Source: Helicobacter saguini
GTDB lineage: Bacteria; Campylobacterota; Campylobacteria; Campylobacterales; Helicobacteraceae
Length of the DNA: 46,333 nt
Assembly: GCF_000762875.2 (NCBI RefSeq)
Contig: NZ_JRMP02000020.1
Coordinates: forward strand, 1 to 46,333
Direction: 5' to 3'
This document shows positions 8,565 to 18,045 of this stretch, one piece after another. The position numbers and the translations under genes are program-made. Each line of letters opens with the position of its first letter. Positions within the stretch are counted from its first letter, which is position 1. The notes under the pieces are model-generated. The model was given only the letters and a program-made list of their open reading frames with translations, ran no database searches and was not told the origin of the DNA.

Positions 8565-11500
8565 TTATTTGAATATTTTTGATTCAAAACTATTAAAGTA
8601 TAAATCGTTAGCATTTTTTAAGCTAAGATTTATATTTCCTATTTTTATGCTTTGTGAAAAATCTCCTAAATTTAAGCCGACTTTGCCTATGCAGTAGCAC
8701 TCTAAAGATTTTTGGCGCGCGATTTCTTTTATAATTCCTAGATTATGTGGGAAAACTTCGCATACGACTTGAGTGTGATTTTGCGAAAAAAGTGAAATAG
8801 ATTCTATATTGCTAAAGATTATAAAATCTCTAATAATTTCATTTATTAGAATCTTTTCATTATTTTGCATATTAGATATAGAATTTAAAAGATTATAAGT
8901 TATAGAATCTGTAGCTTTAGTTTTATTTAAATTAGTATTAAAAATTGATTGTATAGAATCTATAAAGGTTGAATTTATAGAATCTTTGGAGTTAGGAATT
9001 TTAGAACTTTTTTTAGATTCTATATTTTTTTTGCGTTTTGTAGTTTGGCTTTGATTTGAAAGGGTAGAGTAGGGCGATTTGTTTTGTTTTGTGCTAGATA
9101 TTTCGCTACGCTCAATATGACCAGATTGCATAAAGATTCTATAACTTTCATTTATAAAAATCTCAAATTCTTTTTCATCGAACTTTTGATAGATTCTAGT
9201 TATGATATTTTGAATTTGCCTTTTATACAAGTTTAGAATCTTAGAATAATCAGTATTTAAAATTTCTTTTAAATCCACAAACGCAGAAATGGGCTTATTT
9301 CCTAAAATCGCCATTTTTGCTAAAGCTATTGCAATGCCGCCCTGTCCTATATCTTTAGCGCTTAGTAATAGCTTAGTTTGCGTGCATTCCTTTAAAAAAT
9401 CCCATAATTTCAATTCATTTTCTAAATTTAGATTCTGTAATTCACCGCTTAATTTATTATTTAGAATCTCTTGCAAGGTTGAACCGGCTAAATTTAGATT
9501 CTGTAAAAAGTTATCTTTTTTAGAATTTTTTACATTAATAAAGCTAGATTTTATATCTTTCCCAACAATGCAAATAAGCGTATTATTTCCTACAAAATGA
9601 CTAGCAATTGCGTTGCTATAATCTTCCAAAATGCCGACATTTACAATCGTTGGGGTAGGGTAGATTGCGTTATTTCCTGTTTGATTGTAAAGCGAGACAT
9701 TGCCGCTAATTACAGGCGTTTTTAGGGCTTCACAGGCTTCTTTTATCCCTTCGCAAGATTCTTTAAACTGCCACATTACCTGCGGATTTTCTGGACTGCC
9801 AAAGTTTAGACAATCACTTATTGCAAGGGGTTTTGCGCCACTTAATGCGACATTTCGACCACTCATAGCCACCGCGATTCTTGCGCCCTCTCTTGGATTT
9901 AGAAAGCAGTATTTTGGGTCGCATTTTACGCTCATTGACAAGGCTTTGGAACTTGCGTAATTTTTAAGGCTAATAATGCTTGCATCGCCCATGCCACCGC
10001 CCTTTATCGTGCTTGACTTGATTGTAGAATCATATTGTGAGTAAATCCATTCTTTATCGCAAATATTTAACGAGCTTAAAATATCCTTAAAAATGGCGTT
10101 TAGAATCTCTTTATTTTGCAATGCGTTTTGAATTTCTAGTTTTTTTGGAGTTTCGAAATTTGTAACTTTTTTAGAATTTTTGATTTGTTTTTTGTGGATT
10201 ACCACGTCTAAAGACTTAGATTCTAAATTAGCTAATATTTCAAGTAAAAACTTATTATTTATAGAATCTAATTTATTTATATCAATATCAATTTGTAACT
10301 TTTTTATAGAATCTAAATATGCTGGTTTTTCCACAGGTCGATTTAAAATAGGAGCAGATTCTACAATGGGCGCAATGGGTAGCTTTGAAATCACGCTATT
10401 TTCCCACATTAAAACCATATCATTAGAATCCACAACTTCGCCGATTACTTCGCACTCTAAGTTATAGAATCTAAATATTTCTTTTATGCGATTTTCGCTC
10501 CCCTTTTTAGCGCATATTAGCATTCGCTCTTGGCTCTCGCTTAGCATTAGCTCATAGGCATTCATTCCCTTTTCGCGCATCGGCACTTTATCAAGGTGCA
10601 AAATCATACCACTTTTGCTACGAGATGCCATCTCAAAGCTAGAGCTTGTAAGCCCGGCTGCGCCCATATCTTGAATACCTACGATTAGATTTTCAGCAAA
10701 GATTTGCAAACAGGCTTCAAGTAGTAATTTTTCAGTAAAAGGGTCGCCGATTTGCACTGCTGGACGTAAATCTTTTGGGTGTTTAGATTCTATATTTTCA
10801 GTAACTTTTTTAGAATCTAAGTTAGGATTTTTAGAATTTTGGCTTTTAGATTCTATAACTTTAGAATCTAGATTTTTCGCTTCGTTTAAAATGACGTCGC
10901 TTTTTTTAGAATCTTTTTTAGATTCCACGCCTTTAGAATCTCCAAAGCTATCGCTACTCATAACCGCGCCGCCTAGCCCATCTCGCCCACTTTTACTACC
11001 TACATAAATAATAAGATTGCCTACACCACTTGCTTTTCCCTTAAAAATTTGCTCGTGTTTGACAATGCCAAGGCTAAACGCATTTACCAAAATGTTGCCA
11101 TTGTAGCAGGGATTAAAGATTGTTTGACCGCCGATAGTTGGGATTCCCATACAATTACCATAATGAGAAATACCGCTAACAACGCCTTTTAGCAAATGCT
11201 TTTGCAAGGATTTTAGTTTGGAAACTTTTTTATGAGATTCTATAATCGAAGAATTTTGCAAGTTATGATTTTTAGAACTTTTTATAGAATCTGCCTGTTT
11301 AGATTCTAAATTTTTACCAGCACTAACTTTAGAATTTTTAGAGTTATAAATTTTAGAACTTTTAGAATCTTTTCCCACGCCAAAACTAGCATTATTTTTA
11401 GAAGCATTATTTTTAGAAGCATTATTTTTAGAATCTAAAATATCACCAAAACACAAATAATTTAAATTTGCGATAGGATTAGCCCCCATTGTAAAAATAT

Positions 11501-11873
11501 CGCGTAAAATGCCGCCTACACCGGTTGCCGCGCCCGCATTTGGCTCAATGAAACTAGGATGATTATGCGACTCTATTTTAAAAACGGCGGCTAGTTTTTC
11601 CCCACGCCCATTACTGCCAACATCAATAATGCCGGCATTTTCCCCCGGACCCTGCAGCACCCACGCCGCATTAGTTGGAAAATCACGCAAATAAATCTTG
11701 CTAGACTTATAACTACAATGCTCACTCCACATCGCAGAAAAGATTCCAACATCCACCAGATTTGGCTCTCTGCCTAAGATGTTTTTTATTTTTTCATAAT
11801 CTTTAAAATCTAATTTGTGTTTTTTCAACACAGATTCTAAACTCTCACTTTTTATTTCAAAATTAGATTCCAT
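8565..11873 (-). CDS. purL: Phosphoribosylformylglycinamidine synthase PurL with large low-complexity insertions
   Basis: PurL converts FGAR plus glutamine-derived ammonia and ATP to FGAM in purine synthesis. Landmarks are intact: [74 protein letters not shown] and [10 protein letters not shown]. The small PurL family is ~730 aa; this one is 1102. The excess lies in separate inserts at about residues 142-222, 309-370, 545-620 and 915-1000, rich in DSK, ESK, NSK and Asn/Lys. At least two contain translated palindromic repeats ([21 protein letters not shown]). All lie in loops between conserved blocks, so the enzyme is probably active. The 3' end runs into the neighbouring spacer without an obvious terminator. 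ATG follows AAAGG. Confidence 0.92.
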   Translation of the reverse strand: MESNFEIKSESLESVLKKHKLDFKDYEKIKNILGREPNLVDVGIFSAMWSEHCSYKSSKIYLRDFPTNAAWVLQGPGENAGIIDVGSNGRGEKLAAVFKIESHNHPSFIEPNAGAATGVGGILRDIFTMGANPIANLNYLCFGDILDSKNNASKNNASKNNASFGVGKDSKSSKIYNSKNSKVSAGKNLESKQADSIKSSKNHNLQNSSIIESHKKVSKLKSLQKHLLKGVVSGISHYGNCMGIPTIGGQTIFNPCYNGNILVNAFSLGIVKHEQIFKGKASGVGNLIIYVGSKSGRDGLGGAVMSSDSFGDSKGVESKKDSKKSDVILNEAKNLDSKVIESKSQNSKNPNLDSKKVTENIESKHPKDLRPAVQIGDPFTEKLLLEACLQIFAENLIVGIQDMGAAGLTSSSFEMASRSKSGMILHLDKVPMREKGMNAYELMLSESQERMLICAKKGSENRIKEIFRFYNLECEVIGEVVDSNDMVLMWENSVISKLPIAPIVESAPILNRPVEKPAYLDSIKKLQIDIDINKLDSINNKFLLEILANLESKSLDVVIHKKQIKNSKKVTNFETPKKLEIQNALQNKEILNAIFKDILSSLNICDKEWIYSQYDSTIKSSTIKGGGMGDASIISLKNYASSKALSMSVKCDPKYCFLNPREGARIAVAMSGRNVALSGAKPLAISDCLNFGSPENPQVMWQFKESCEGIKEACEALKTPVISGNVSLYNQTGNNAIYPTPTIVNVGILEDYSNAIASHFVGNNTLICIVGKDIKSSFINVKNSKKDNFLQNLNLAGSTLQEILNNKLSGELQNLNLENELKLWDFLKECTQTKLLLSAKDIGQGGIAIALAKMAILGNKPISAFVDLKEILNTDYSKILNLYKRQIQNIITRIYQKFDEKEFEIFINESYRIFMQSGHIERSEISSTKQNKSPYSTLSNQSQTTKRKKNIESKKSSKIPNSKDSINSTFIDSIQSIFNTNLNKTKATDSITYNLLNSISNMQNNEKILINEIIRDFIIFSNIESISLFSQNHTQVVCEVFPHNLGIIKEIARQKSLECYCIGKVGLNLGDFSQSIKIGNINLSLKNANDLYFNSFESKIFK
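9097..9121. repeat. Dispersed 25-base repeat inside purL
   Basis: GATATTTCGCTACGCTCAAT followed by ATGAC recurs nearly identically in lysC at 33362-33387 and in a diverged form at 10871-10895. Read on the purL strand it encodes GHIERSEIS. It belongs to the same type as the GTCATTGCGAGCGAAG element at 29998-30076. Confidence 0.75.
10781..10935. repeat. AGAATCT motif cluster in purL (second insert)
   Basis: Alternating AGATTCT and AGAATCT copies encode the Glu/Asp-Ser-Lys insert after [29 protein letters not shown]...AAAATGAC repeat (10871-10895) is embedded in it. Confidence 0.8.
11225..11450. repeat. AGAATCT motif cluster and short tandem repeat in purL (first insert)
   Basis: Several AGAATCT/AGATTCT copies plus three near-perfect tandem TTAGAAGCATTATTT units (about 11397-11442) encode [15 protein letters not shown] and the DSK-rich linker after the NYLCFGD block of PurL. 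Confidence 0.75.
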
Positions 11874-11911
11874 ACTTTCGCCTTTACATTAATATTAGAT
11901 TCTATAGAATC

Positions 11912-12118
11912 TTAACGCCTTTTTAGCATTACTCTTAGCTTTTCATGGCTTATCGCTTCGCCATTTTCTAGCTCTTTCCTTGCCTTTATCCACGCCCTTT
12001 TATTTGCTTTTGTAAATTTTGTATCATCAAGTGTTCTAACTTTCACATTTGCTAATCTCGCCATTGCCCTTATTGCTTTAATTAGCTCTTTATTATCTGT
12101 TTCTAAACTAACTATCAT
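11912..12118 (-). CDS. Small antitoxin-like protein, copy 1
   Basis: A 68-aa protein starting ATG after AAAGG. The C-terminal half contains NKRAWIKARKELENGEAIS, identical to the equivalent segment of the next gene (12228-12440). An ARKELENGEAIS-type tail is reminiscent of RelB/Phd-like antitoxins, but no toxin gene is next to it and the N-terminal half is not diagnostic. The two genes clearly arose by tandem duplication: the shared segment is also nearly identical in DNA. Whether it is an orphan antitoxin, a small DNA-binding regulator or something else cannot be decided from the sequence. Confidence 0.65.
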   Translation of the reverse strand: MIVSLETDNKELIKAIRAMARLANVKVRTLDDTKFTKANKRAWIKARKELENGEAISHEKLRVMLKRR

Positions 12119-12140
12119 TTTTTGCCTTTACATTAATGTA

Positions 12141-12156
12141 TAGAATCTAGATTCTA
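12141..12156. repeat. 16-base perfect palindrome TAGAATCTAGATTCTA
   Basis: Two AGAATCT motifs meet head to head to form a perfect palindrome in the spacer between the two antitoxin-like genes. The same 16-mer recurs in other spacers (16371, 30084, 45378). Confidence 0.85.
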
Positions 12157-12184
12157 TATTTTCGCTTAGCTCATTGCCTAAATG

Positions 12185-12199
12185 CCCACCCACCACCCC
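12185..12199 (-). repeat. G-quadruplex-like core GGGGTGGTGGGTGGG
   Basis: On the minus strand this spacer carries GGGGTGGTGGGTGGG flanked by CACTTATCAAAA and CATTTAGG. It matches a copy at 36893-36906 (core plus flanks) and resembles the loops of the two hairpins in the second MBOAT gene. It lies between the two duplicated antitoxin-like genes. Confidence 0.7.
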
Positions 12200-12227
12200 T
12201 TTTTGATAAGTGGATAGAATCTAGATT

Positions 12228-12440
12228 TTACAATCTCGCATACTTTTTCTTAAACTCGCTTAAGCTTATCGCTTCGCCATTTTCTAGCTCTTTTCTCGCC
12301 TTTATCCACGCCCTTTTATTCGCCGCTGTGAATGCCGTGTCGCTATTTTTTTTCATTTTCACCTTTGTATTTGTCGCCTTTGCTATCGCCTTTAAAGCCG
12401 TGATAAATTCTTTATTATCCGTTTCTATCGTAAATATCAT
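12228..12440 (-). CDS. Small antitoxin-like protein, copy 2
   Basis: A 70-aa paralogue of the downstream 68-aa protein. Both begin with MI...ETDNKE, keep a hydrophobic AI.A.A.. segment and share NKRAWIKARKELENGEAIS exactly; the ends diverge (SLSEFKKKYARL versus SHEKLRVMLKRR). ATG follows AAAAGGG. The two are transcribed in the same direction with a 109-base spacer carrying a 16-base palindrome and a G-rich core, so the pair may not be a simple operon. Function unknown; the antitoxin analogy is an inference from the C-terminal helix. Confidence 0.65.
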   Translation of the reverse strand: MIFTIETDNKEFITALKAIAKATNTKVKMKKNSDTAFTAANKRAWIKARKELENGEAISLSEFKKKYARL

Positions 12441-12488
12441 TTTTTTACCCTTTTTTTGTGGATTTATCTTTTTTGTATATTACTTACA

Positions 12489-13157
12489 TCACTTCACACC
12501 GATTTCGTTATATTCTCTATATTTATCACAGCCGAATTGATAGCCATAATCGCAGGCTTTGCCGAAGTATTCTTTTGCTTTTTCGTGGTTGCCTTTGACA
12601 TCGGTGCGGTTTTGGTATAGCACGCCCAAATTGTAGCAACCAAGCGCTTCCTTGCCGCTGCACGCCCTGCCATAGTAGTCATCCTCGTGCTTGAAACTCT
12701 GCCGCACGCCCTCGCCATTGCCATACATCACGCCTAGCTCGTAGCAGGACGCGCTATTTTTGAGCTTACAGGATTTTTCATAAAACTCTTTTGCCTTGAA
12801 AAAATCGCGCAAATAAAAATAATACGTATCGCCCGCACTCCCGCAGCCACGCACATCGCCCTCCTCGCACAAACGCTCAAAATAATCAATTGCCTCATCA
12901 TATCGCCCAGCAATCATATAGATAATGCCTATCGTGCTGCATTGCGGTCCATAGCAGTTAATTGCGGAAGCCAAGCCATTTTCAATTAGATAATTGCACG
13001 CATTTGCGTTATTTTGCATACAAAAGTTGTAGGTGTATTTCCACTCTTGCTCAGTTAGTGCGCCAAAAAGTGGCTCAACCTGCGGTCGCTGCGTGGTTTG
13101 CGCATAAGAAAATAGCGTGAAAATAAGGGCAAAAATATAATATTTTAGATATTTCAA
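12489..13157 (-). CDS. Hcp-like Sel1-repeat secreted protein
   Basis: A cysteine-rich Sel1/TPR-like solenoid of the Helicobacter Hcp type. I place the start at the TTG at 13157-13155: AAAGGAG lies six bases upstream and the frame from there opens with a signal peptide (KYLKYYIFALIFTLFSYA). The frame is open further upstream to an ATG at 13280 but that would bury the signal peptide behind 41 residues. The mature protein has paired cysteines about 36 residues apart (CEEGDVRGC, CKLKNSASC, CSGKEALGC, CDYGYQFGC), the disulfide-stapled repeats of Hcp proteins. These are secreted or periplasmic; some bind penicillin or interact with host cells, but no catalytic residues can be assigned. Confidence 0.83.
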   Translation of the reverse strand: MKYLKYYIFALIFTLFSYAQTTQRPQVEPLFGALTEQEWKYTYNFCMQNNANACNYLIENGLASAINCYGPQCSTIGIIYMIAGRYDEAIDYFERLCEEGDVRGCGSAGDTYYFYLRDFFKAKEFYEKSCKLKNSASCYELGVMYGNGEGVRQSFKHEDDYYGRACSGKEALGCYNLGVLYQNRTDVKGNHEKAKEYFGKACDYGYQFGCDKYREYNEIGVK

Positions 13158-13288
13158 AACGCACTCCTTTTTAATACGAAATGATACACAAATATCGGTA
13201 TTTTGTCTATTATATTTAAAGCTCTTTGTATTCATTTTTAAAGAATGCAATAGTAAAATTTTACATTTATAAAAGCACAATATACAAC

Positions 13289-15289
13289 CTAAAACTTTTT
13301 CTTATTCACATCCTCTAGAATCTTGTTTGCGACAGAATCTACGGCGGTGCTAATGTCTTGGCTGTGGTTTGCTATTTCCACATTTTTTTGCGTGATGGTT
13401 TCTAGTTGTGATATGGCTTCGTTTATTTGAGCGATACCTGCGGCTTGTTCCTTAATAGATTCAGCCATATCATTGATACTTTGCACTAAGATATTAGTAT
13501 TCGCTTCAATTTCGCCAAGTGACTTTTGCGTTCGCTCGGCTAATTTTCGCACTTCATCAGCTACGACTGCAAAGCCACGACCATGTTCGCCAGCACGCGC
13601 TGCTTCAATTGCCGCATTTAAGGCTAGTAAATTCGTTTGGTCAGCAATATCGCGGATTATACCGATAACATTTTTAATATCCTCACTTTGCCCTATCACT
13701 TCACCAGTCCTGCCACTTACGCTCTGCATAGATGACGTAATTTGCTCTACCGCCGTAGCCGTCTGCTCCAAAGAACTAGCTTGTGTATTTGTAGATTCAC
13801 TTAACGTTTTTACCGCTTCCTCTAAATCCTTACTTTTAGATTCTAACTCAGTGGCAAAACTAGCGCTCGTTTTAAGCATAGCCCTAATTTCTTTCCCCAA
13901 AGTGTTTGTAACCAAATCCACACGCCCGCTTGCATTTTGTATCTCAGTGCTAAAGTCAAGCTTAATATAGCTATCAAACACGCGATTTATCTCATGCAAA
14001 TCACGCCCGATAGCCGTGCATAGCAGCTCTAGCAGCTCATTTACAGAATCTTTCAAACGATTTAAATTTGGATTACTCCCACTTAAATCAATTCGCTTCG
14101 TAGCACTCCCAGCCTTAGCCGCATCGATAGCCTGCAGGGCATTTACCACGAGCGCGTTATCCTGCTCTATATGCTCTTTTGTGCGAGTGATATTGCGATT
14201 TATCGCCTCTGCCATATCGCCGATTTCATCCTTGCTAGTGATAGTTACTAATTTTGGCGCTTCTTTACTCTCATAATTTAGATATTTAAAGAATCCTAAA
14301 AGTAGATTCTTAATCTGCGTCACAGGCGCAATCGCCCATTTGATAAACACAAAAATCACCGCCGCGCCGATAAGTAGCGAAATGATTGCCACAAGAAGTG
14401 AAGAGAATAAATTGTCATTCAAAGCGTCTGTATAGTCGTGCTGCTCGGCAGTTGAGACTATCGTCCAGCCAAAAGGCATTTGTTTATAGTAGCCGATTTT
14501 CATATAGCCATTTGAGCTAAGGTAGTCGATTCGCCCTTCTTTACTTTCCTTTAGCTTTGCTTGCAGGGCTTGTTCCACACTTGTTAGCGGTTTATTATCG
14601 CCGACATTGATTAGATTCTTATTTTCGTGGCTTACGATTTTACCGGTATCATCGGCGATAAAGGTCGTTAAACTTGGTAGCTGCGGGCGTTTAAAGGCAT
14701 TCAAACGCTCTTGAAACACCTCCACATCGCTATCAAACGCCACAACGCCCACAAACTTCCCATTTTCCATAAGCGGCGCAGTAGCAGTCGCCACAATCTT
14801 GCCATCAGTAGCGCCCCCAACCGCCTTATACACGCTAATGGCAATGTCATTTGAGCCCACACTCTTAGTTTTCACATACCACGGACGCGTGCGTAAATCG
14901 GTGCTAAATTTATCCCAGTCATTAAGATTTGTATTATTCCCGCTAGGCATAAGCCCACGTCCATCATCATACACGACAAAAATTAGCGGATAGCCCGTTA
15001 GCTGCATCGCCTGATTTAAAAAAGCTCTTTGCGTTAAAATATCATCGCGCGGAATTTGTAGTATGTTTTTAGCAATGGCGTGCAAATGCTCCTTTGCCTC
15101 AAGCCCCATGCTGATATTTATCGTGTTATAACTAGCAGCCAACGCCACTTGCTGTATGCCTGTGTAAAGGTCGTTAATTTCAATCGTATTTTTTTTATAA
15201 TTAAAAAAGCTAACACTTGCAATAATCACCACAAAAATGGCAGTGACGCAAATCACAAGCTTACTACCAAGGGACATATTTTTGAACAT
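13289..15289 (-). CDS. Methyl-accepting chemotaxis protein, dCache sensor
   Basis: A 666-aa transmembrane chemoreceptor. TM1 is about residues 9-30, a periplasmic double-Cache region follows ([44 protein letters not shown]), TM2 is near 284-307, then a HAMP linker and the cytoplasmic signalling domain. The CheA/CheW contact tip is [42 protein letters not shown], split here into its recognisable core [20 protein letters not shown] near 560-580. There is no C-terminal CheR/CheB-binding pentapeptide. dCache receptors usually bind amino acids or small organic acids, but the ligand cannot be read from sequence. ATG follows AAAAAGGAG. Gene-free DNA upstream suggests it is transcribed on its own. 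Confidence 0.9.
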   Translation of the reverse strand: MFKNMSLGSKLVICVTAIFVVIIASVSFFNYKKNTIEINDLYTGIQQVALAASYNTINISMGLEAKEHLHAIAKNILQIPRDDILTQRAFLNQAMQLTGYPLIFVVYDDGRGLMPSGNNTNLNDWDKFSTDLRTRPWYVKTKSVGSNDIAISVYKAVGGATDGKIVATATAPLMENGKFVGVVAFDSDVEVFQERLNAFKRPQLPSLTTFIADDTGKIVSHENKNLINVGDNKPLTSVEQALQAKLKESKEGRIDYLSSNGYMKIGYYKQMPFGWTIVSTAEQHDYTDALNDNLFSSLLVAIISLLIGAAVIFVFIKWAIAPVTQIKNLLLGFFKYLNYESKEAPKLVTITSKDEIGDMAEAINRNITRTKEHIEQDNALVVNALQAIDAAKAGSATKRIDLSGSNPNLNRLKDSVNELLELLCTAIGRDLHEINRVFDSYIKLDFSTEIQNASGRVDLVTNTLGKEIRAMLKTSASFATELESKSKDLEEAVKTLSESTNTQASSLEQTATAVEQITSSMQSVSGRTGEVIGQSEDIKNVIGIIRDIADQTNLLALNAAIEAARAGEHGRGFAVVADEVRKLAERTQKSLGEIEANTNILVQSINDMAESIKEQAAGIAQINEAISQLETITQKNVEIANHSQDISTAVDSVANKILEDVNKKKF

Positions 15290-15546
15290 AACAGGCTCCT
15301 TTTTTATTTTATTTAGAATCTTTTTTATAATCCTATACGAAAAAAATAATAAAGTTGTAATTTTACTTTTTTATTTCTTATTTTTTGCTTATAATTAATA
15401 TAAAAATTAAAAATTTTGAAAAATCTTTAAATAATATGCTTAATGATAATGCATTTATGCAAAATTCTTATTAAATTTGTATTTAAAAAATCAAAATTTA
15501 ATATACTAGAGTTACATTAGTAGTAGTTATGTTTTTACTAATTAGT

Positions 15547-15562
15547 ATTCATTATCGTTATT
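15547..15562 (+). promoter_or_regulatory. Candidate Fur operator overlapping the -35 region
   Basis: ATTCATTATCGTTATT reads as AATAACGATAATGAAT on the other strand, which resembles repeated GATAAT Fur hexamers. It sits immediately upstream of a TATAAT box, where a repressor would block polymerase. Pattern match by eye only. Confidence 0.35.
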
Positions 15563-15568
15563 TTATGA

Positions 15569-15574
15569 TATAAT
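15569..15574 (+). promoter_or_regulatory. -10 box for the PepSY-type gene
   Basis: A perfect TATAAT about 92 bases upstream of the start at 15667, at the end of the long spacer. The expected start of transcription is near 15581. Confidence 0.5.
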
Positions 15575-15666
15575 TCCGACTTTTATTTGTTGATTTAGAC
15601 ATAAGAAACGCAAGAAAGATTCTAAGAATTATAGAATCTAAATAAGAAGATTCTAAGGAGATTTTG

Positions 15667-16218
15667 ATGTTTAAAAACAAGTCGATGTGGATGAAAGTGC
15701 ATACCTACCTTAGTTTATTTTTTTTACCTGCCGCGCTCATTTATGCTTTCACAGGCGCGCTTTGGATACTGAATGTGCGCGCTGATGCGGGGGCGAATAT
15801 CACTGAGTTTCAGGTGCAAGATGTGCAAAAGGGCAAGGAGCAGGAGCTGATTTTAAGCGAGCTAGCCAAACGCGACCTTGAAATCCCTACAAACACGCAC
15901 CTACGCGAGCAACGTGGCAACCTAACAATGGGCAATATCGCCTATAGCGTGACCTTGCAAAAGGACAAAAATGGCGAGTATAAAATCCGCGTGGTTGAGC
16001 GTAGTTTGTATGGAATCTTGCTGCTTATGCACTTAAGTAAGGGCAGTTTTTGGTTTGATATTATTGCGATTGGCTTTGCGTTGTCACTTATTATTTTTTA
16101 TTTTAGCGGACTTATTATGACTTCTTTTTGCAAAAGAAAAAGAAAACCTGCGTTAATTACATTCTTTGCAGGACTTTTTATCACATCTTTGATGGTTTAT
16201 TTGAGTGTGGTGATGTAG
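15667..16218 (+). CDS. PepSY-associated transmembrane protein
   Basis: A 183-aa inner-membrane protein of the PepSY_TM-like type. The N-terminus MFKNKSMWMKVHTYLSLFFLP and first helix (AALIYAFTGALWIL) are typical, followed by a ~75-residue extracytoplasmic part, then two helices (IIAIGFALSLIIFYFSGLI and ITFFAGLFITSLMVYL). Such proteins occur in iron-uptake and cell-envelope loci, where some act as ferric-siderophore reductases; that role is inference. The frame starts at a TTG (15664) but the ATG at 15667 has AAGGAG six bases upstream and is preferred. Candidate Fur sites upstream and a palindrome downstream support iron regulation. Confidence 0.72.
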   Translation: MFKNKSMWMKVHTYLSLFFLPAALIYAFTGALWILNVRADAGANITEFQVQDVQKGKEQELILSELAKRDLEIPTNTHLREQRGNLTMGNIAYSVTLQKDKNGEYKIRVVERSLYGILLLMHLSKGSFWFDIIAIGFALSLIIFYFSGLIMTSFCKRKRKPALITFFAGLFITSLMVYLSVVM

Positions 16219-16248
16219 ATTATTTAATATTATAACATTCAAGATTTA

Positions 16249-16262
16249 TGATAATATTATCA
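16249..16262. promoter_or_regulatory. Palindrome TGATAATATTATCA, candidate Fur/PerR-type operator
   Basis: TGATAAT followed directly by its inverse ATTATCA is very close to the 7-1-7 Fur-box half-sites. It lies 30 bases after the PepSY-type gene and about 175 bases before the TolC-family gene, so it could regulate the latter. No typical terminator T-run follows. Confidence 0.4.
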
Positions 16263-16370
16263 ACAAAATCTTAAGAAAAACTTACAATTTTTATATCTTT
16301 ATATTTACATAAAATCGATAAAATTAAAAATTTTATTTGCGGATTAAGAATGGATTTAGAATCTAAAGGG

Positions 16371-16386
16371 TAGAATCTAGATTCTA
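16371..16386. repeat. 16-base perfect palindrome TAGAATCTAGATTCTA
   Basis: Head-to-head AGAATCT motifs 50 bases upstream of the TolC-family start; identical to the copies at 12141, 30084 and 45378. Confidence 0.85.
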
Positions 16387-16435
16387 AAGTTATGAAATTT
16401 GTAAGTTTAGATTCTAAAAGTAAGGGGTTAAAGAA

Positions 16436-17851
16436 ATGTCAAAATGGCTTTTAAAAATGAAAAATCTAAAAAATAAAATTGCAATCTTTTTAGCGAGTAT
16501 ATTGACCTTAGCAAACGCCACACACGCGGCGCCAAATGATACTAGCGACTTTTTTTTAAACGCAAATATGCAAGAAGCAAACCTAGCACAAAAGGAAGCA
16601 AAGGCGACTGAACTGCAACTTGAATCTGTCTTGCGGGCAAATACCCAAAGTGGCAAGACCCTAAGCGAGCTACTAAAATCTGCTGAAAATAACTACTCAC
16701 TGCAAGGGCAAAAGCTCCTTGATACACAGGCACAACGCGATTATTTGGTATCCCAACTTGCCTTTATCCCGACCCTTGATGGCAAGTATAATTTCTCAAA
16801 AACATCCACAAGTGCGAATTTCGGCTATCAAAGTCAAAATTTTCAACTTGCGTTTAACTGGACGCTTGACTATGCTACTTATGAAGCGATGCGAGAAAAG
16901 GGCGCGACTGCCAAAAAGGCAAATTATGACACGCAATATGCCCGTCAAAGCGTGTATTTGCAGGTAGTCCAGCAGTATTACACTTATTTTAATAATGAAT
17001 CAAGTCTCATTACACTCCAGCAAAAGTTAGCCCAGATTCAAAGCGATGTGGATAGAGTGCAAAAGCTTTACGACCAAGGGCTTCGCACCATTGCGGATTT
17101 GGAGTCGCTAAAATCGCAGGCGGCTACGACAAAATATGAGATTGACAATGCGACGTTGGCGTTGATTCAAAGCAAACTTATGCTTGAGTATCTCACAAAT
17201 GAAAAGATTGATGGGCTAAAACGCACGAATATGCAAGACCCAAGCCTTGAGCTGAATGATAGGAGCGATATAAAGTCCCTAGAGTTTCAAATAAAGGCAC
17301 TGAAGCACCAAAACGCCCAGCTGCACTACTATCCTAGCTTTACGCTGCAGGATACTTACACTTATAATGCGCAGGTGCCAGACTTTGTAACGCAGATGAT
17401 GGCACAAGGCGGTGGGAGTGCGGGGCTACTTGCGAATTATGCCACGCATAACAATGTTTTTGGTATGAATGTGACTTATCAAATCTTTGCAAAAATCGGG
17501 CTTAGCGTGCAAAAGCAGAGCTTTCGCCTTGCCACAATCGCAAATGAGAAAAATCTAGCCTATAAAAAAGCCGAGCAAAAAAAGGACGAAGAGCTTTACA
17601 GAAAGGCAATCGAAGTGGCGAAAAATCAAATAAATAGCGCAAAAGCGTCATTAATTTCGGCAAATCTATCCTATGATAATATGAAAAAGCGATATGACGC
17701 AAATTTGGTAACTTTCACTGAATATCTAACCGCACTAAGCACAAAATATGACGCTGAATCTACATTTATACAAGCGTTAAACAACTACGAGATTCAAAAA
17801 GCAAACTACATTTTTTACAGCGGACAAGATATTGAAAAGTATGTGAAGTAA
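16436..17851 (+). CDS. TolC-family outer-membrane efflux protein
   Basis: A 471-aa outer-membrane channel protein. A signal peptide (NKIAIFLASILTLANATHA, cleavage near residue 31) is followed by two repeats of long helices with TolC-type spacing (LQVVQQYYTYFNNESSLITLQQ..DQGLRTIADLESLKSQ; ANLSYDNMKKRYDANLVTFTEYLTAL). TolC proteins trimerise and connect inner-membrane pumps or type I secretion systems to the outside. No membrane-fusion or pump gene is adjacent. The ATG follows AGGGG. panD starts nine bases after the stop, suggesting cotranscription. Its coding sequence has few DSK insertions. Confidence 0.85.
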   Translation: MSKWLLKMKNLKNKIAIFLASILTLANATHAAPNDTSDFFLNANMQEANLAQKEAKATELQLESVLRANTQSGKTLSELLKSAENNYSLQGQKLLDTQAQRDYLVSQLAFIPTLDGKYNFSKTSTSANFGYQSQNFQLAFNWTLDYATYEAMREKGATAKKANYDTQYARQSVYLQVVQQYYTYFNNESSLITLQQKLAQIQSDVDRVQKLYDQGLRTIADLESLKSQAATTKYEIDNATLALIQSKLMLEYLTNEKIDGLKRTNMQDPSLELNDRSDIKSLEFQIKALKHQNAQLHYYPSFTLQDTYTYNAQVPDFVTQMMAQGGGSAGLLANYATHNNVFGMNVTYQIFAKIGLSVQKQSFRLATIANEKNLAYKKAEQKKDEELYRKAIEVAKNQINSAKASLISANLSYDNMKKRYDANLVTFTEYLTALSTKYDAESTFIQALNNYEIQKANYIFYSGQDIEKYVK

Positions 17852-17860
17852 AGGATAATT

Positions 17861-18045
17861 ATGGAATCTAAAAGTATAAAGAGAAAAGATTCTAAAAATA
17901 CGAAGTCTAAAGATTCTAAAGTTATAGAATCTGCAAAATTACAGAATCTAGATTCTAAACGTATCAAAGATTCTAAGTTAGTTTCTAAAGATTCTAAGGG
18001 CAAGAAAGATTCTAAAACAGATTCTAAAAAAGAAAAAGATTTACA
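17861..18045. repeat. AGATTCT motif array encoding the PanD extension
   Basis: Around ten AGATTCTAAA or AGAATCT copies in about 185 bases, predominantly in the orientation and frame giving Asp-Ser-Lys. Confidence 0.85.

Larger units (their letters stand above)
15290..15663. other. Divergent spacer with promoter and candidate iron-regulatory sites
   Basis: This AT-rich spacer separates the chemoreceptor from the PepSY-type gene. It contains two stretches resembling Fur half-sites, at about 15441-15460 (TAATGATAATGCATTTATGC) and 15547-15562 (ATTCATTATCGTTATT), and a TATAAT at 15569-15574. The final 60 bases hold three AGAATCT-type motifs. No gene is visible. Confidence 0.5.
16219..16435. other. 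Spacer with TGATAATATTATCA palindrome
   Basis: No gene is seen. The spacer holds a perfect 14-base palindrome at 16249-16262 and a dense set of AGAATCT motifs at its 3' end, including the 16-base palindrome at 16371-16386. Confidence 0.5.

Noticed and set aside
12494-12724. 76-aa Ala/Arg-rich frame overlapping the Hcp-like gene
   Set aside because: It is a shifted frame of the Sel1-repeat gene with no start signals.
13158-13280. N-terminal 41 residues of the open frame of the Hcp-like protein
   Set aside because: They would precede the signal peptide; the internal TTG with AAAGGAG fits secretion.
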